Below, in pieces: positions 1 to 5,733 of a DNA stretch of 5,733 nt (positions within the stretch are counted from its first letter, which is position 1; each line of letters opens with the position of its first letter). Source of the DNA: an uncultured Candidatus Udaeobacter sp. (GTDB taxonomy: Bacteria; Verrucomicrobiota; Verrucomicrobiia; Chthoniobacterales; UBA10450). The position numbers and the translations under genes are program-made. The notes under the pieces were generated by a model. The model searched no databases. It had not been told where the DNA came from and was given only the letters and a program-made list of their open reading frames with translations. The stretch covers positions 1 to 5,733 of the forward strand of contig CATPBS010000327.1 in NCBI GenBank assembly GCA_955652715.1, written 5' to 3'.

Positions 1-1
1 G

Positions 2-127
2 CAACAGCGAAAACAAGACCAGCAGCAGCAGCACCAACAACAACAGCACAATCAACAGCAACAGCAGAAACAACACCAACAGCAAAACCAGCAGCAACAA
101 CAGCACCAGCAGGCTCAGGCCCAGCAA
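2..127 (+). repeat. CAG/CAA repeat encoding a polyglutamine-rich tract
   Basis: Codons 1-42 in the BatC frame are about 30 Gln codons, with His, Asn, Lys and Ala interruptions. Both CAG and CAA are used and mixed, so the DNA is an imperfect trinucleotide array rather than a pure microsatellite. The tract probably continues to the left of the window. It encodes a disordered linker. Confidence 0.85.
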
Positions 128-673
128 GAGAAAAAGGATCAGCAGCAGCAATCACAAGATCGACAGTCGCAAAGCGAATCGGGCAACGACAAAGAGCAAA
201 AGGAACAAAAGCAAAACGAGCAGGCTCAGGCGAAAAACGAGCCTCAGAAGAACCAGCAGCAACAGCCCAGCGAGAGCCCTTCTCCGTCGCCAGGCGCGGA
301 AAAGCAGCAGGGCAACCAGCCTTCACCGTCACCAGGGGAACGGCAAGCTGAAGAATCACCGAGCCCGGGTGAAGGAGAAAATGAGACGGCCTCACCATCG
401 CCGGGAGAAGGTGAAGAAGAAAATCCGACACCCTCTACTAGTCCCTCGGAATCGCCGCAGAAGAAATTCGCAGGCGAAGTGAAGGGCGCGGGAGAGGACA
501 AATCGCAAAAGCCGACAGACAAAAACGCACAGATTGCCGAGACCGAACAGGAAAAAGAGGGCCAGATGAGCGAACGCCAAGCCCTGGCGCTTATTGAATC
601 GATGAAGGACGAAGAGGCGCGAGTTCAACTTGATGAACGCAAGGTGAAGCGCCATGTCTATAACGACTGGTAA
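2..673 (+). CDS. batC: BatC-like protein, C-terminal part (5' end outside window)
   Basis: The reading frame is open from the left edge (first full codon at base 2) to a TAA at 671-673, giving 223 residues with no start in view. Residues 1-50 are dominated by Gln with scattered His, Lys and Asn. Residues 51-90 are a charged Gln/Lys/Glu stretch. Residues 92-152 hold Pro/Ser/Gly/Glu repeats. Residues 156-223 are a hydrophilic, probably helical tail containing MSERQALALIESMKDEEAR and ending in YNDW. Bat-operon TPR proteins (BatC, or BatB fused to TPRs) commonly end with a low-complexity linker, then a short helix of the 'EA..LL..LK.EE' kind and a terminal DW. The position directly before batD supports the same identity. 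The TPR domain and any membrane segment must lie upstream and cannot be checked. The protein could instead be the end of a vWA-TPR fusion. It probably acts at the cell envelope with BatD and BatE. Low complexity makes similarity in the first 150 residues uninformative, so the call rests on the tail and context. Confidence 0.75.
   Translation, partial: QQRKQDQQQQHQQQQHNQQQQQKQHQQQNQQQQQHQQAQAQQEKKDQQQQSQDRQSQSESGNDKEQKEQKQNEQAQAKNEPQKNQQQQPSESPSPSPGAEKQQGNQPSPSPGERQAEESPSPGEGENETASPSPGEGEEENPTPSTSPSESPQKKFAGEVKGAGEDKSQKPTDKNAQIAETEQEKEGQMSERQALALIESMKDEEARVQLDERKVKRHVYNDW
275..421 (+). repeat. Degenerate SPSPGEGE-type repeats inside batC
   Basis: Residues 92-140 of the partial protein contain four imperfect copies of a Ser-Pro-Ser-Pro-Gly-(x)-Glu unit: PSPSPGAE, PSPSPGER, SPSPGEGE and SPSPGEGE, separated by short Gln/Glu/Asn spacers. 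Matching DNA repeats (CCGTCGCCAGG, CCGTCACCAGG, CCATCGCCGGG) show synonymous divergence, so the unit duplicated some time ago or is held by selection on the protein. It is likely a flexible, acidic linker. Confidence 0.8.
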
Positions 674-684
674 TGGCCCAAGGG

Positions 685-712
685 TTAATGGTTGAGAGTT
701 GATTGTTGATGG
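685..712 (+). repeat. Four degenerate TTGATnG heptamers between batC and batD
   Basis: Four contiguous 7-bp units fill 685-712. The last two read TTGATTG and TTGATGG; the first two, TTAATGG and TTGAGAG, differ from a TTGATnG consensus by one or two bases. The array occupies most of the 47-bp spacer between the batC stop and the chosen batD start. Its last unit supplies the first two bases of the batD Shine-Dalgarno sequence. Similar heptamer arrays are, as I recall, dispersed between genes in several bacterial phyla, but no other copy lies in this window. Confidence 0.6.
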
Positions 713-714
713 AG
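711..714 (+). promoter_or_regulatory. Shine-Dalgarno site for batD
   Basis: GGAG lies six bases before the ATG at 721. This decides the start over the in-frame TTG at 703 or 706 and the ATG at 709, which have no comparable site. Starting at 721 also gives a compact, normal signal peptide. Confidence 0.7.
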
Positions 715-720
715 ACGTCG

Positions 721-2589
721 ATGCGCTGTCGAATCTTATTTGTAGCGGTCGCTGCAGTCGCAGTTGCGCAGTTTGCGCGCGCCGATTCGCCGAGTGTCAC
801 GGCGGTGCTGAGCAATTCGGAGGCGGTTGTAGGCGAAACGGTTGAGCTGCAAATCAAGGTTACCGGCCCGGGAGATGCCAGACCGCCGGAAGAAATTACA
901 ATCGATGGCTTGGAAATTCACGCCACTGGAACGTCGCGACAGTTCGAAATACACAATTTCATGACCAGCTCGAGCGTCACGTACAATTACACGGTCCTGC
1001 CGCTCAGAGCCGGCCGATTCACCATCCCGCCACAAACAGTTCGCGCCGGTGGCAAGGTGCTCCGGACGCCCGAGCTGATATTAAATGTCGCGGACTCCTC
1101 TGGCAGTTCGTCTGGCGCGCGACCGAGTCGTGGCCGGCAGAGCCAGCCGGTCAGCGCGCGCGATCTGATTTTCGCAGAATTGATTGTGCCGAAGAAGGTT
1201 GCCTATGTCGGTGAGATTATTCCTGTTCAGATCCGGATGGGATTTGACCCACGCGTTCGCCCAAGACTCATCGAGCCACCTGAAATCACCGGACAAGGGT
1301 TCACCGCGCAGAAATTACAGGAAGCCGGACAAAATTCAGAAGCCCTCAATGGCAGATCTTACGACGTCGTGACATACAAGACTGCAATCGCCGCCGCGCA
1401 CGCGGGAAAGTTCGAGATTGGACCCGTCAGGGCGAAGGCACAGGTCATAGTTCCTCGAACACGAAGCGCGCCGCGATCTCGTGGGCGATCGCCGTTCGAC
1501 CTGTTCGATCAGGATGACCCATTCTCTGATCCATTCTTTAGTAATCCGTTCGCCCAAATTGGCGAGCGACGCGAGGTAGATATCAAGAGCGACCCCGTGG
1601 CGCTCGAAGTAAAACCGTTGCCGCCAAACGCGCCGCCGAGTTTTTCAGGCGCGATTGGGAATTTTACAATGACGACCGATGCGAATCCCAAGAGCGTGCA
1701 GGTAGGCGATCCGATCACCGTCACAAGTGCAATCTCGGGCCGTGGCAATTTCGACCGCGTCAACGCGCCGGTAGTTGAAGACGAGAGGGGCTGGCACAAA
1801 TATCCGCCGTCTTCGAAGTTCAAGCAGGATGACGAGGTTGGCCTCAGTGGCACAAAAACTTTCGAGACAGTGCTTTCGCCCAACGAAAAGAAGGAAACTG
1901 TGCCAGTGCTCGCATTCTCCTATTTCGATCCGGCGAAGGAACAATATGTATCGCTGCGCAGCGATCCAATTGCGATCACTGTCCAAGGCGGTCCAGCTGC
2001 GACGCAAAACCTCGTGGCGAGTCAACCGGCGTCACCACCTTCGGCTACAGCAAACCGGGGCGCTTCAGCGATTCAACCTACAGTAAAGCCGCGGGATATC
2101 TTGTATCAGCTCACCGACCAACCGCGAGCAACGGAATCGTTTGCACCAATCTTTACGCGGCCCGTTTTCTGGGGGATCCAATCAATTCCATTGCTTGCCC
2201 TCATTTCATTTGCGGTGTGGAAAATTCGAAGAGCGAGAATCGACAATCGCGAGGCGCGGCGGATCCATGCGCTGCAGCATGAAGCGGCCGAGCTGATGCA
2301 CAAATTGCGGCGCAACGACGCACCACCACGACAATATTACGCAGAAGCCTCCAGAGTTGTTCGGGTAAAAACCGCGCTGGCATCCAGCAGCGGCGGAATC
2401 GACCCGAACATGGTGGATGCAGAAACTGCGGCGAACACTTTTAAACTAAACAGCGACTCGCGCGACCAGCTGCGCCGCTTGTTCGAGCAAAGCGACGAGT
2501 GGCAATACAGCGGAGCACATAACGGCCCGGCAAGGATCTCCCCGGAAAATCGCCGCGAAGTGCTGGAGTTGATTGAAAATCTAAAATGA
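721..2589 (+). CDS. batD: BatD family protein (oxygen-tolerance / aerotolerance)
   Basis: 622 residues from the ATG at 721, chosen for the GGAG six bases upstream and because the protein then begins MRCR followed by a hydrophobic stretch and ARA|DSP, a good signal peptide with cleavage near residue 21. Residues 23-125 form a beta-rich domain with the BatD-typical opening (VTAVLSNSEAVVGETVELQI). A second similar segment covers about 147-245 (ARDLIFAELIVPKKVAYVGE) and a third about 312-425 (NPKSVQVGDPITVTSAISGRGN). Between the second and third is an Asp/Phe-rich loop (DQDDPFSDPFFSNPF, about 263-277), a feature I associate with BatD. A Pro/Ala/Ser linker leads to a membrane helix at about 481-500, followed by KIRRAR, which places the last ~120 residues in the cytoplasm under the positive-inside rule. 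Length and layout match full-length BatD. Family knowledge: BatD works with BatA, B, C and E and a MoxR ATPase; its biochemical role is not established. Its end overlaps the batE start, so the two are probably translationally coupled. Confidence 0.9.
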   Translation: MRCRILFVAVAAVAVAQFARADSPSVTAVLSNSEAVVGETVELQIKVTGPGDARPPEEITIDGLEIHATGTSRQFEIHNFMTSSSVTYNYTVLPLRAGRFTIPPQTVRAGGKVLRTPELILNVADSSGSSSGARPSRGRQSQPVSARDLIFAELIVPKKVAYVGEIIPVQIRMGFDPRVRPRLIEPPEITGQGFTAQKLQEAGQNSEALNGRSYDVVTYKTAIAAAHAGKFEIGPVRAKAQVIVPRTRSAPRSRGRSPFDLFDQDDPFSDPFFSNPFAQIGERREVDIKSDPVALEVKPLPPNAPPSFSGAIGNFTMTTDANPKSVQVGDPITVTSAISGRGNFDRVNAPVVEDERGWHKYPPSSKFKQDDEVGLSGTKTFETVLSPNEKKETVPVLAFSYFDPAKEQYVSLRSDPIAITVQGGPAATQNLVASQPASPPSATANRGASAIQPTVKPRDILYQLTDQPRATESFAPIFTRPVFWGIQSIPLLALISFAVWKIRRARIDNREARRIHALQHEAAELMHKLRRNDAPPRQYYAEASRVVRVKTALASSSGGIDPNMVDAETAANTFKLNSDSRDQLRRLFEQSDEWQYSGAHNGPARISPENRREVLELIENLK

Positions 2590-3332
2590 AGATCCGCGCC
2601 TCCCTGATTGTATTTCTTTTCTGCGCGCTCTCGACTCTGTCAGTCTTGGCGCAAGCAGATGCCGAGTTTGTAAAGGCAAACCAGGAATACGCCAAAGGCC
2701 ATTTCAAGGAAGCGATCTCCGGGTTCGAGGCGCTAATTCGCGCCGGACAATGGAACGCAAACGTATTTTACGACCTCGGCAATGCTTACTTCCGCACAGG
2801 CGACTTTGGACGCGCGATTTTGAATTACGAACGCGCGCTCGCGTTGGAGCGGCATCATCCCGAAGCAACGGCGAATTTGCAGATCGCACGCGACGAGGCA
2901 CACGCGCTCGAGATGCAGCCAAGCTGGCCAGAACGCTATCTGCAACTCGCGAGCGTCAACCATTACAGCATCGCTGCGGCCACGGCTTTTTGGTTGGGGA
3001 TTTTTACAATTGTAGTATTGATTTTCGCGCGGCGCCGGTCAGCCACGCGGATCGCCATCTCGATCTGCTGCTTGCTGGTATTGGCCGTTGCGGTGTGCGC
3101 GATTTTCACGCTCGAACGCGGCAGCAAAGGCGAGGCACTGGCAATTGTGACGGGCAGGAACGTGCAAGCGCGCCTGGCGACTGCCGACACGGCCAACAGC
3201 GTTTTGGCGTTGCCTCCCGGAAGCGAGGTCAAAATTCTGAGCACGCGCGGCGACTGGATCTACGCGGCGCTGCCAAACAATCTGCGCGGCTGGATTCCAG
3301 CGAAGAACGCCGAGCGAGTGCGACTGCTGTAG
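2586..3332 (+). CDS. batE: BatE-like TPR and SH3-domain membrane protein
   Basis: 248 residues, starting at the ATG of an ATGA overlap with the batD stop. The only GGAG nearby is 17 bases upstream, too far to be a normal site, so coupled re-initiation is the likely way it is translated. Residues 1-24 are a signal peptide (cleavage after AQA). Residues 25-105 hold about two TPR units: the second shows the classic pattern in NVFYDLGNAYFRTGDFGRAI followed by YERALALERHHPEA. Hydrophobic helices at about 129-147 and 156-176 flank a short basic loop (ARRRSATR), which puts the loop in the cytoplasm and both the TPR and C-terminal parts in the periplasm. Residues 182-248 resemble a bacterial SH3-like domain (GSEVKILSTRGDWIYA, then GWIPAKNAERV). 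TPR + two membrane helices + SH3 after batD is the usual BatE layout. The domains suggest a protein-interaction scaffold of the Bat complex, perhaps touching peptidoglycan or envelope partners; that part is inference. Confidence 0.87.
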   Translation: MKIRASLIVFLFCALSTLSVLAQADAEFVKANQEYAKGHFKEAISGFEALIRAGQWNANVFYDLGNAYFRTGDFGRAILNYERALALERHHPEATANLQIARDEAHALEMQPSWPERYLQLASVNHYSIAAATAFWLGIFTIVVLIFARRRSATRIAISICCLLVLAVAVCAIFTLERGSKGEALAIVTGRNVQARLATADTANSVLALPPGSEVKILSTRGDWIYAALPNNLRGWIPAKNAERVRLL

Positions 3333-3352
3333 TCGCTGCCGAGTTTCGCACG

Positions 3353-3388
3353 AGTGCTTTGGAGTGCGGCAGTGCAATGCCTCTTTCG
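3353..3388 (+). repeat. Putative dispersed intergenic repeat fragment
   Basis: The spacer downstream of batE contains TTTGGAGTGCGGCAGTGCAA, followed by TGCCTCTTTCG. The core includes a near-palindrome, GGCAGTGCAATGCC (3368-3381), and just upstream GCACGAGTGC (3348-3357), a short inverted repeat. I recall very similar 'TTTGGAGTGCGG...CCGCTTT' segments scattered between genes in Verrucomicrobiota assemblies, where they give rise to spurious small proteins containing 'ALECG'. No second copy is in this window, so the repeat status rests on recollection. The rest of the 130-bp spacer (3333-3462) shows no convincing promoter or terminator. Confidence 0.4.
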
Positions 3389-3462
3389 TCTCGCGCGCGG
3401 CTCAACGAACGTAAGTTTGCGAGATCGGAGATTGCCGCTACAGAACTTGTGTGAATCCAGAG

Positions 3463-4863
3463 ATGGAAATCGCCACCGACGAGAAAGCCCTCCGGATCAA
3501 TCTAGATACAGCCAAGTATGGGACCTTCGCTGAAATTGGCGCCGGCCAGGAAGTAGCCCGCAGATTCTTCCGCGTGGGCGGCGCAGCCGGCACGATCGCC
3601 AAGACCATGTCCGCCTACGACATGACATTCAGCGACGCGATTTATGGACCGGCTGACCGCTACGTCAGCCGTGTTCGTCTCCAGACAATGCTCGATCACG
3701 AATATAATCTTCTCGTCGAACGGCTCGACGGAAAATTCGGCGCCGAGAAGACGTTCTTTGTTTTCGCCGACACGATCGCGGCGCGCAGTTTCAAAGAGCG
3801 CAATGAATCGCATGGCTGGCTAGGGGTGCGATTTCAATCCCAGCCACGCGGGCAACCTAGCGAGATTATCATCCACGTCCGGCTACTCGACGAAGGAAAC
3901 GTCGAACAACAAGAAGCCCTTGGCGTGATCGGAGTGAATCTCCTTTATGGAGCTTTCTATCATGCCCAGCCGGAGAAAGTGATTTCATCGCTTCAGGAAA
4001 ATCTCGCTCCGGGGCAAATCGAAGTCGACATGATCAAATTTTCCGGGCCCCTTTTTCAAAGCGTCGATAATCGATTGATGAGTTTGCAGTTGGTCAGCCA
4101 CGGTCTGACGAATGCTGTGATGTTCAAGGCGGATGGCGATACGGTTCAGCCTTCTGAAGTTTTCTACAAAAAGGCGATCCTGGTTGAGCGCGGGAGTTTT
4201 CGACCTGTCACCTACGCCACAAATGATATGCTAGATGGCGCGCGCCGCGTTTTTCTGCCGCAATGTGAATGGTCGCCTGAAGACCTTGTCGTCCTCATGG
4301 AAATGACGCTCGAAAATCTGCTCGCGGGCGGACAGCTTGATCATGCCGATTTCCTCGCTCGCGTGGATATTCTCGGGGCGCTGGGACGAACGGTCTTAAT
4401 CTCGAAGTTCCGCGAATATTATCGGCTCGCGGGATATCTCTTTCGTTATACAAACAAACCGATCGGCCTTGTCATGGGCGTGCCTAGTCTGGTCGAGATT
4501 TTTGAGGAAAAATATTACACAAACCTGGAAGGCGGAATCCTTGAGGCACTGGGCAGAATGTTTAAAGGAGGACTAAGACTTTATGTGTATCCAATGATAG
4601 ATGAGGCAAGCGGTAAGATCATCAGCGCAACACAAATCGAAGTCGCACCCAATCTTCGCTCGTTGTTTCGATATTTGATCGATAATCAATACGTCCAGGA
4701 GATCACTGATTATCATCCCGAGTATTTGCGAATTCATCCGCCCGATGTGCTGGCCAAATTGCAGTCTGGAGACAGCGGTTGGGAGCGAATGGTTCCGCCG
4801 GAAGTGGTGCACATAATTAAGAAACGCGAATTTTTCGGCTACCGCAGACCAATTGCAGCATAG
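3463..4863 (+). CDS. Conserved protein of unknown function (about 466 aa, soluble)
   Basis: 466 residues from the ATG at 3463; a GTG at 3451 would add four residues (VNPE), and neither start has a strong ribosome binding site, so the start is uncertain. There is no signal peptide or membrane helix, so it is probably cytoplasmic. Distinctive segments are YGTFAEIGAGQEVARRFFRV (19-38) followed by GGAAGTIAKTMSAYDM (39-54), YVSRVRLQTMLDHEY (67-81), SHGWLGVRFQ (116-125), IIIHVRLLD (135-143), QQEALGVIGVNLLYGAFY (149-166), NRLMSLQL (203-210), VERGSFRPVT (241-250), LDHADFLARVDILGALG (292-308), FREYYRLAGYLFRYT (316-330) and a C-terminus with EMVPPEVV-like text (ERMVPPEVVH, 441-450) and EFFGYRR. I recall close homologues of similar length in distant bacterial phyla, some labelled 'TonB-dependent receptor'; that name does not fit, since no beta-barrel, plug or export signal is visible. 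I cannot name a fold or reaction. It follows batE after 130 bp and precedes an amidohydrolase gene by 184 bp, on the same strand, so co-transcription is possible but not shown. Confidence 0.85.
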   Translation: MEIATDEKALRINLDTAKYGTFAEIGAGQEVARRFFRVGGAAGTIAKTMSAYDMTFSDAIYGPADRYVSRVRLQTMLDHEYNLLVERLDGKFGAEKTFFVFADTIAARSFKERNESHGWLGVRFQSQPRGQPSEIIIHVRLLDEGNVEQQEALGVIGVNLLYGAFYHAQPEKVISSLQENLAPGQIEVDMIKFSGPLFQSVDNRLMSLQLVSHGLTNAVMFKADGDTVQPSEVFYKKAILVERGSFRPVTYATNDMLDGARRVFLPQCEWSPEDLVVLMEMTLENLLAGGQLDHADFLARVDILGALGRTVLISKFREYYRLAGYLFRYTNKPIGLVMGVPSLVEIFEEKYYTNLEGGILEALGRMFKGGLRLYVYPMIDEASGKIISATQIEVAPNLRSLFRYLIDNQYVQEITDYHPEYLRIHPPDVLAKLQSGDSGWERMVPPEVVHIIKKREFFGYRRPIAA

Positions 4864-4878
4864 GCGCCATCTCATGAA

Positions 4879-4995
4879 TGTCATTCTGAGCGAAGCGAAG
4901 AATCTCTGATCATTTATGGATCAATCTTCCTTAGGATAGACAGAGATGTTTCGTGAAGCCTGTCCTGAGCAAAGCCGAACGGCTCAACATGAACA
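4879..4995. repeat. REP/MITE-like interrupted inverted repeat
   Basis: The left arm, 4879-4908, reads TGTCATTCTGAGC, then GAAG, then CGAAGAATCTCTG. The right arm, read as reverse complement, has TCATGTTGAGC (4982-4992) and CGAAACATCTCTG (4941-4953). Each half matches its left counterpart with two mismatches (9 of 11 and 11 of 13). The four bases GAAG that separate the halves on the left are replaced on the right by 28 bp. The two arms enclose a 32-bp centre (4909-4940) containing a small TGATC/GATCA inverted repeat across 4907-4923. I recall TCATTCTGAGCGAAGCGAAG as a frequent intergenic element in several phyla. There is no coding capacity, so it would depend on a helper for movement. Transcribed, it could fold into a long imperfect hairpin and act as a terminator or RNA-stability element between the two flanking genes. 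Confidence 0.7.
4954..4981. repeat. 28-bp module inside the right arm of the inverted repeat
   Basis: This segment contains CCTGTCCTGAGCAAAGCC followed by GAACG and separates the two halves of the right arm. It resembles another common dispersed motif (CCTGTCCTGAGC-nnAG-TCGAA type, from recollection). Internally it parallels the left arm: CTGAGC, four bases, then a CGAA-like end. It may be an insertion of one repeat family into another or a recombinant of two. Confidence 0.5.
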
Positions 4996-5047
4996 ACGCC
5001 ATTTATAAGACAGCTCTAGGCCGTCACTTCTGCCCTTTTACGACCGA

Positions 5048-5733
5048 ATGAAGATTGCAGTCGCTCAGATTTCGTGTTCGCTCGGGGATCCTGAGGCAAA
5101 TCTTATTAAGGTTCGCGATTTTTCTCGTCTCGCCAAAGAGGCAGGTGCCGAGCTGGTCGTTTTCCCGGAAATGATTGACACCGGCTACTCGATGCCGGTG
5201 ATCCGAGCGCATGCCAATCATTGGAACAGTGGATTCGTTCCCGCGCTTCAAGAAACCGCCAGGAAACTTTCGATTACGATCGTAAGCGGCGTTTCGGAGC
5301 GCGCTGGTTCATCGATTTACAATTCCCAGGTTCTTATCGATTCGCATGGCAACATCCCTGCCAAATATCGCAAGACTCATCTGTATGCGGTTGCGCCCGT
5401 CGAAGAACAGACATGCTTTGCTGCGGGCGATGCCTTCACGAGCTTTGCGCTCGGCGGTCTGCATTTTGGTTTCAGTATCTGCTACGACCTTCGCTTTCCG
5501 GAGATGTATCGAAAACTGGCGACCGAGCAGAATGTCGGCGTTTTTTTTGTCTCTTCTGCCTGGCCATTTCCGCGTCTCGAACACTTTCGTACGCTCACCA
5601 TGGCGCGCGCGATCGAAAATCAGAGCTACGTTATTGCGTCGAACCGCGTCGGTACAGACGATGAGTTGTGGTTTTGTGGCAGCTCCGCGATCATCGATCC
5701 CCGGGGAGTCGTGATTGCAGCCGCATCGGCAGA
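5048..5733 (+). CDS. Nitrilase-superfamily carbon-nitrogen hydrolase, omega-amidase/Nit2-YafV type (3' end outside window)
   Basis: The frame is open from the ATG at 5048 to the right edge, 228 complete codons plus two bases. No other start exists between 5048 and an in-frame stop at 5006, and MKIAVAQISC is the normal first strand of the family. No Shine-Dalgarno sequence is visible in front (TTTTACGACCGA). The catalytic triad is complete: Glu41 in VVFPEMIDTGY, Lys109 in KYRKTHLY, and Cys145 in GFSICYDLRFPEMYR. Further landmarks are SSAWPFPRLEHF (169-180), TMARAIENQSYVIASNRVG (184-202) and GSSAIIDPRG (211-220). These match the omega-amidase branch (mammalian Nit2, E. coli YafV), which hydrolyses alpha-ketoglutaramate or ketosuccinamate, or related short acyl amides, to the acid and ammonia. 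Substrate is inferred from family motifs only; N-carbamoyl hydrolase or deaminated-glutathione amidase (Nit1) remain possible. A full protein would be about 260-280 residues, so roughly 30-50 are missing. It is a cytoplasmic enzyme with no signal peptide. Confidence 0.9.
   Translation, partial: MKIAVAQISCSLGDPEANLIKVRDFSRLAKEAGAELVVFPEMIDTGYSMPVIRAHANHWNSGFVPALQETARKLSITIVSGVSERAGSSIYNSQVLIDSHGNIPAKYRKTHLYAVAPVEEQTCFAAGDAFTSFALGGLHFGFSICYDLRFPEMYRKLATEQNVGVFFVSSAWPFPRLEHFRTLTMARAIENQSYVIASNRVGTDDELWFCGSSAIIDPRGVVIAAASA

Noticed and set aside
244..522. Minus-strand frame of 92 codons opposite the SPGEGE repeats
   Set aside because: It is the antisense of the low-complexity repeats (Gly-Asp-Gly-Glu runs) and has no independent evidence of coding.
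703..720. TTG at 703 or ATG at 709 as the batD start
   Set aside because: Both lie in or at the edge of the heptamer repeat with no ribosome binding site, while the ATG at 721 has GGAG at six bases and a clean signal peptide.
3321..3335. CGACT/AGTCG inverted repeat around the batE stop as a terminator
   Set aside because: The stem is only five base pairs with no following U-run.
3417..3444. TTGCGA...TACAGA as a promoter for the 466-residue protein
   Set aside because: The -10 matches consensus at only three of six bases and the spacer is 16 bp; it would start transcription almost at the start codon.
2750..3454. 234-codon open frame overlapping batE in another + frame
   Set aside because: It runs through batE out of phase, its product is Arg-rich with no domain, and it owes its length to the base composition. 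The batE frame has a clear signal peptide, TPRs and SH3 domain.
4564..4585. AAAGGAGG followed by ATG at 4583 as an internal gene start
   Set aside because: That ATG opens a frame of only four codons before TGA, and the surrounding gene frame continues unbroken.
4981..5009. TATAAG (5004-5009) as a -10 box for the nitrilase gene
   Set aside because: No -35-like sequence sits at the right distance (GGCTCA is there). Without it the hexamer alone is not convincing.
5221..5714. Two overlapping + frames of 147 and 122 codons within the nitrilase gene
   Set aside because: The true frame holds the complete catalytic triad and family motifs across the same DNA and simply lacks a stop because it leaves the window.

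Overview
The window reads left to right on the + strand and carries the downstream half of a Bat (Bacteroides aerotolerance-type) operon, then a conserved gene of unknown function, then the 5' part of a nitrilase-superfamily amidohydrolase gene. Base composition is moderate, by eye a little over half G+C. Three things suggest a Verrucomicrobiota-like or related soil or aquatic Gram-negative bacterium: the Bat gene order, the style of the intergenic repeats (TTGATnG heptamers, a 'TTTGGAGTGCGGCA' repeat and a 'TCATTCTGAGCGAAGCGAAG' element), and the very Q-rich BatC-type protein. This placement is inference from recollection of such genomes, not a search result.

Positions 1-3332: three consecutive genes for an envelope-associated Bat module. 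The first is the C-terminal 223 residues of a BatC-like protein (its TPR part lies upstream of the window), with a glutamine-rich low-complexity tail, SPGEGE-type repeats and a charged C-terminus ending in DW. The second is BatD (signal peptide, long periplasmic part, one membrane segment, cytoplasmic tail). The third is BatE (signal peptide, TPRs, two membrane segments, SH3-like domain), whose start overlaps the batD stop by an ATGA. In related genomes this module usually follows moxR, a DUF58 gene and vWA-domain genes (batA/batB), which would lie to the left. The proteins are thought to form a membrane complex driven by a MoxR AAA+ ATPase; the exact role is unsettled (oxidative-stress tolerance or envelope-protein maturation).

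Positions 3333-3462: a short spacer with a dispersed-repeat-like segment. Positions 3463-4863: a soluble, conserved protein of about 466 residues that I cannot assign to a known function.

Positions 4864-5047: an intergenic spacer filled largely by a REP/MITE-like interrupted inverted repeat. One arm carries a 28-bp insertion that resembles a second dispersed-repeat family. Positions 5048-5733: a nitrilase-superfamily hydrolase of omega-amidase/Nit2/YafV type with the complete Glu-Lys-Cys triad, open at the right edge of the window.

I see no RNA genes, CRISPR array, insertion-sequence transposase or clear sigma-70 promoter. The least explained parts are the 466-residue protein and the two repeat-bearing spacers. 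The Bat genes are recognisable, and nothing here is clearly a new system.
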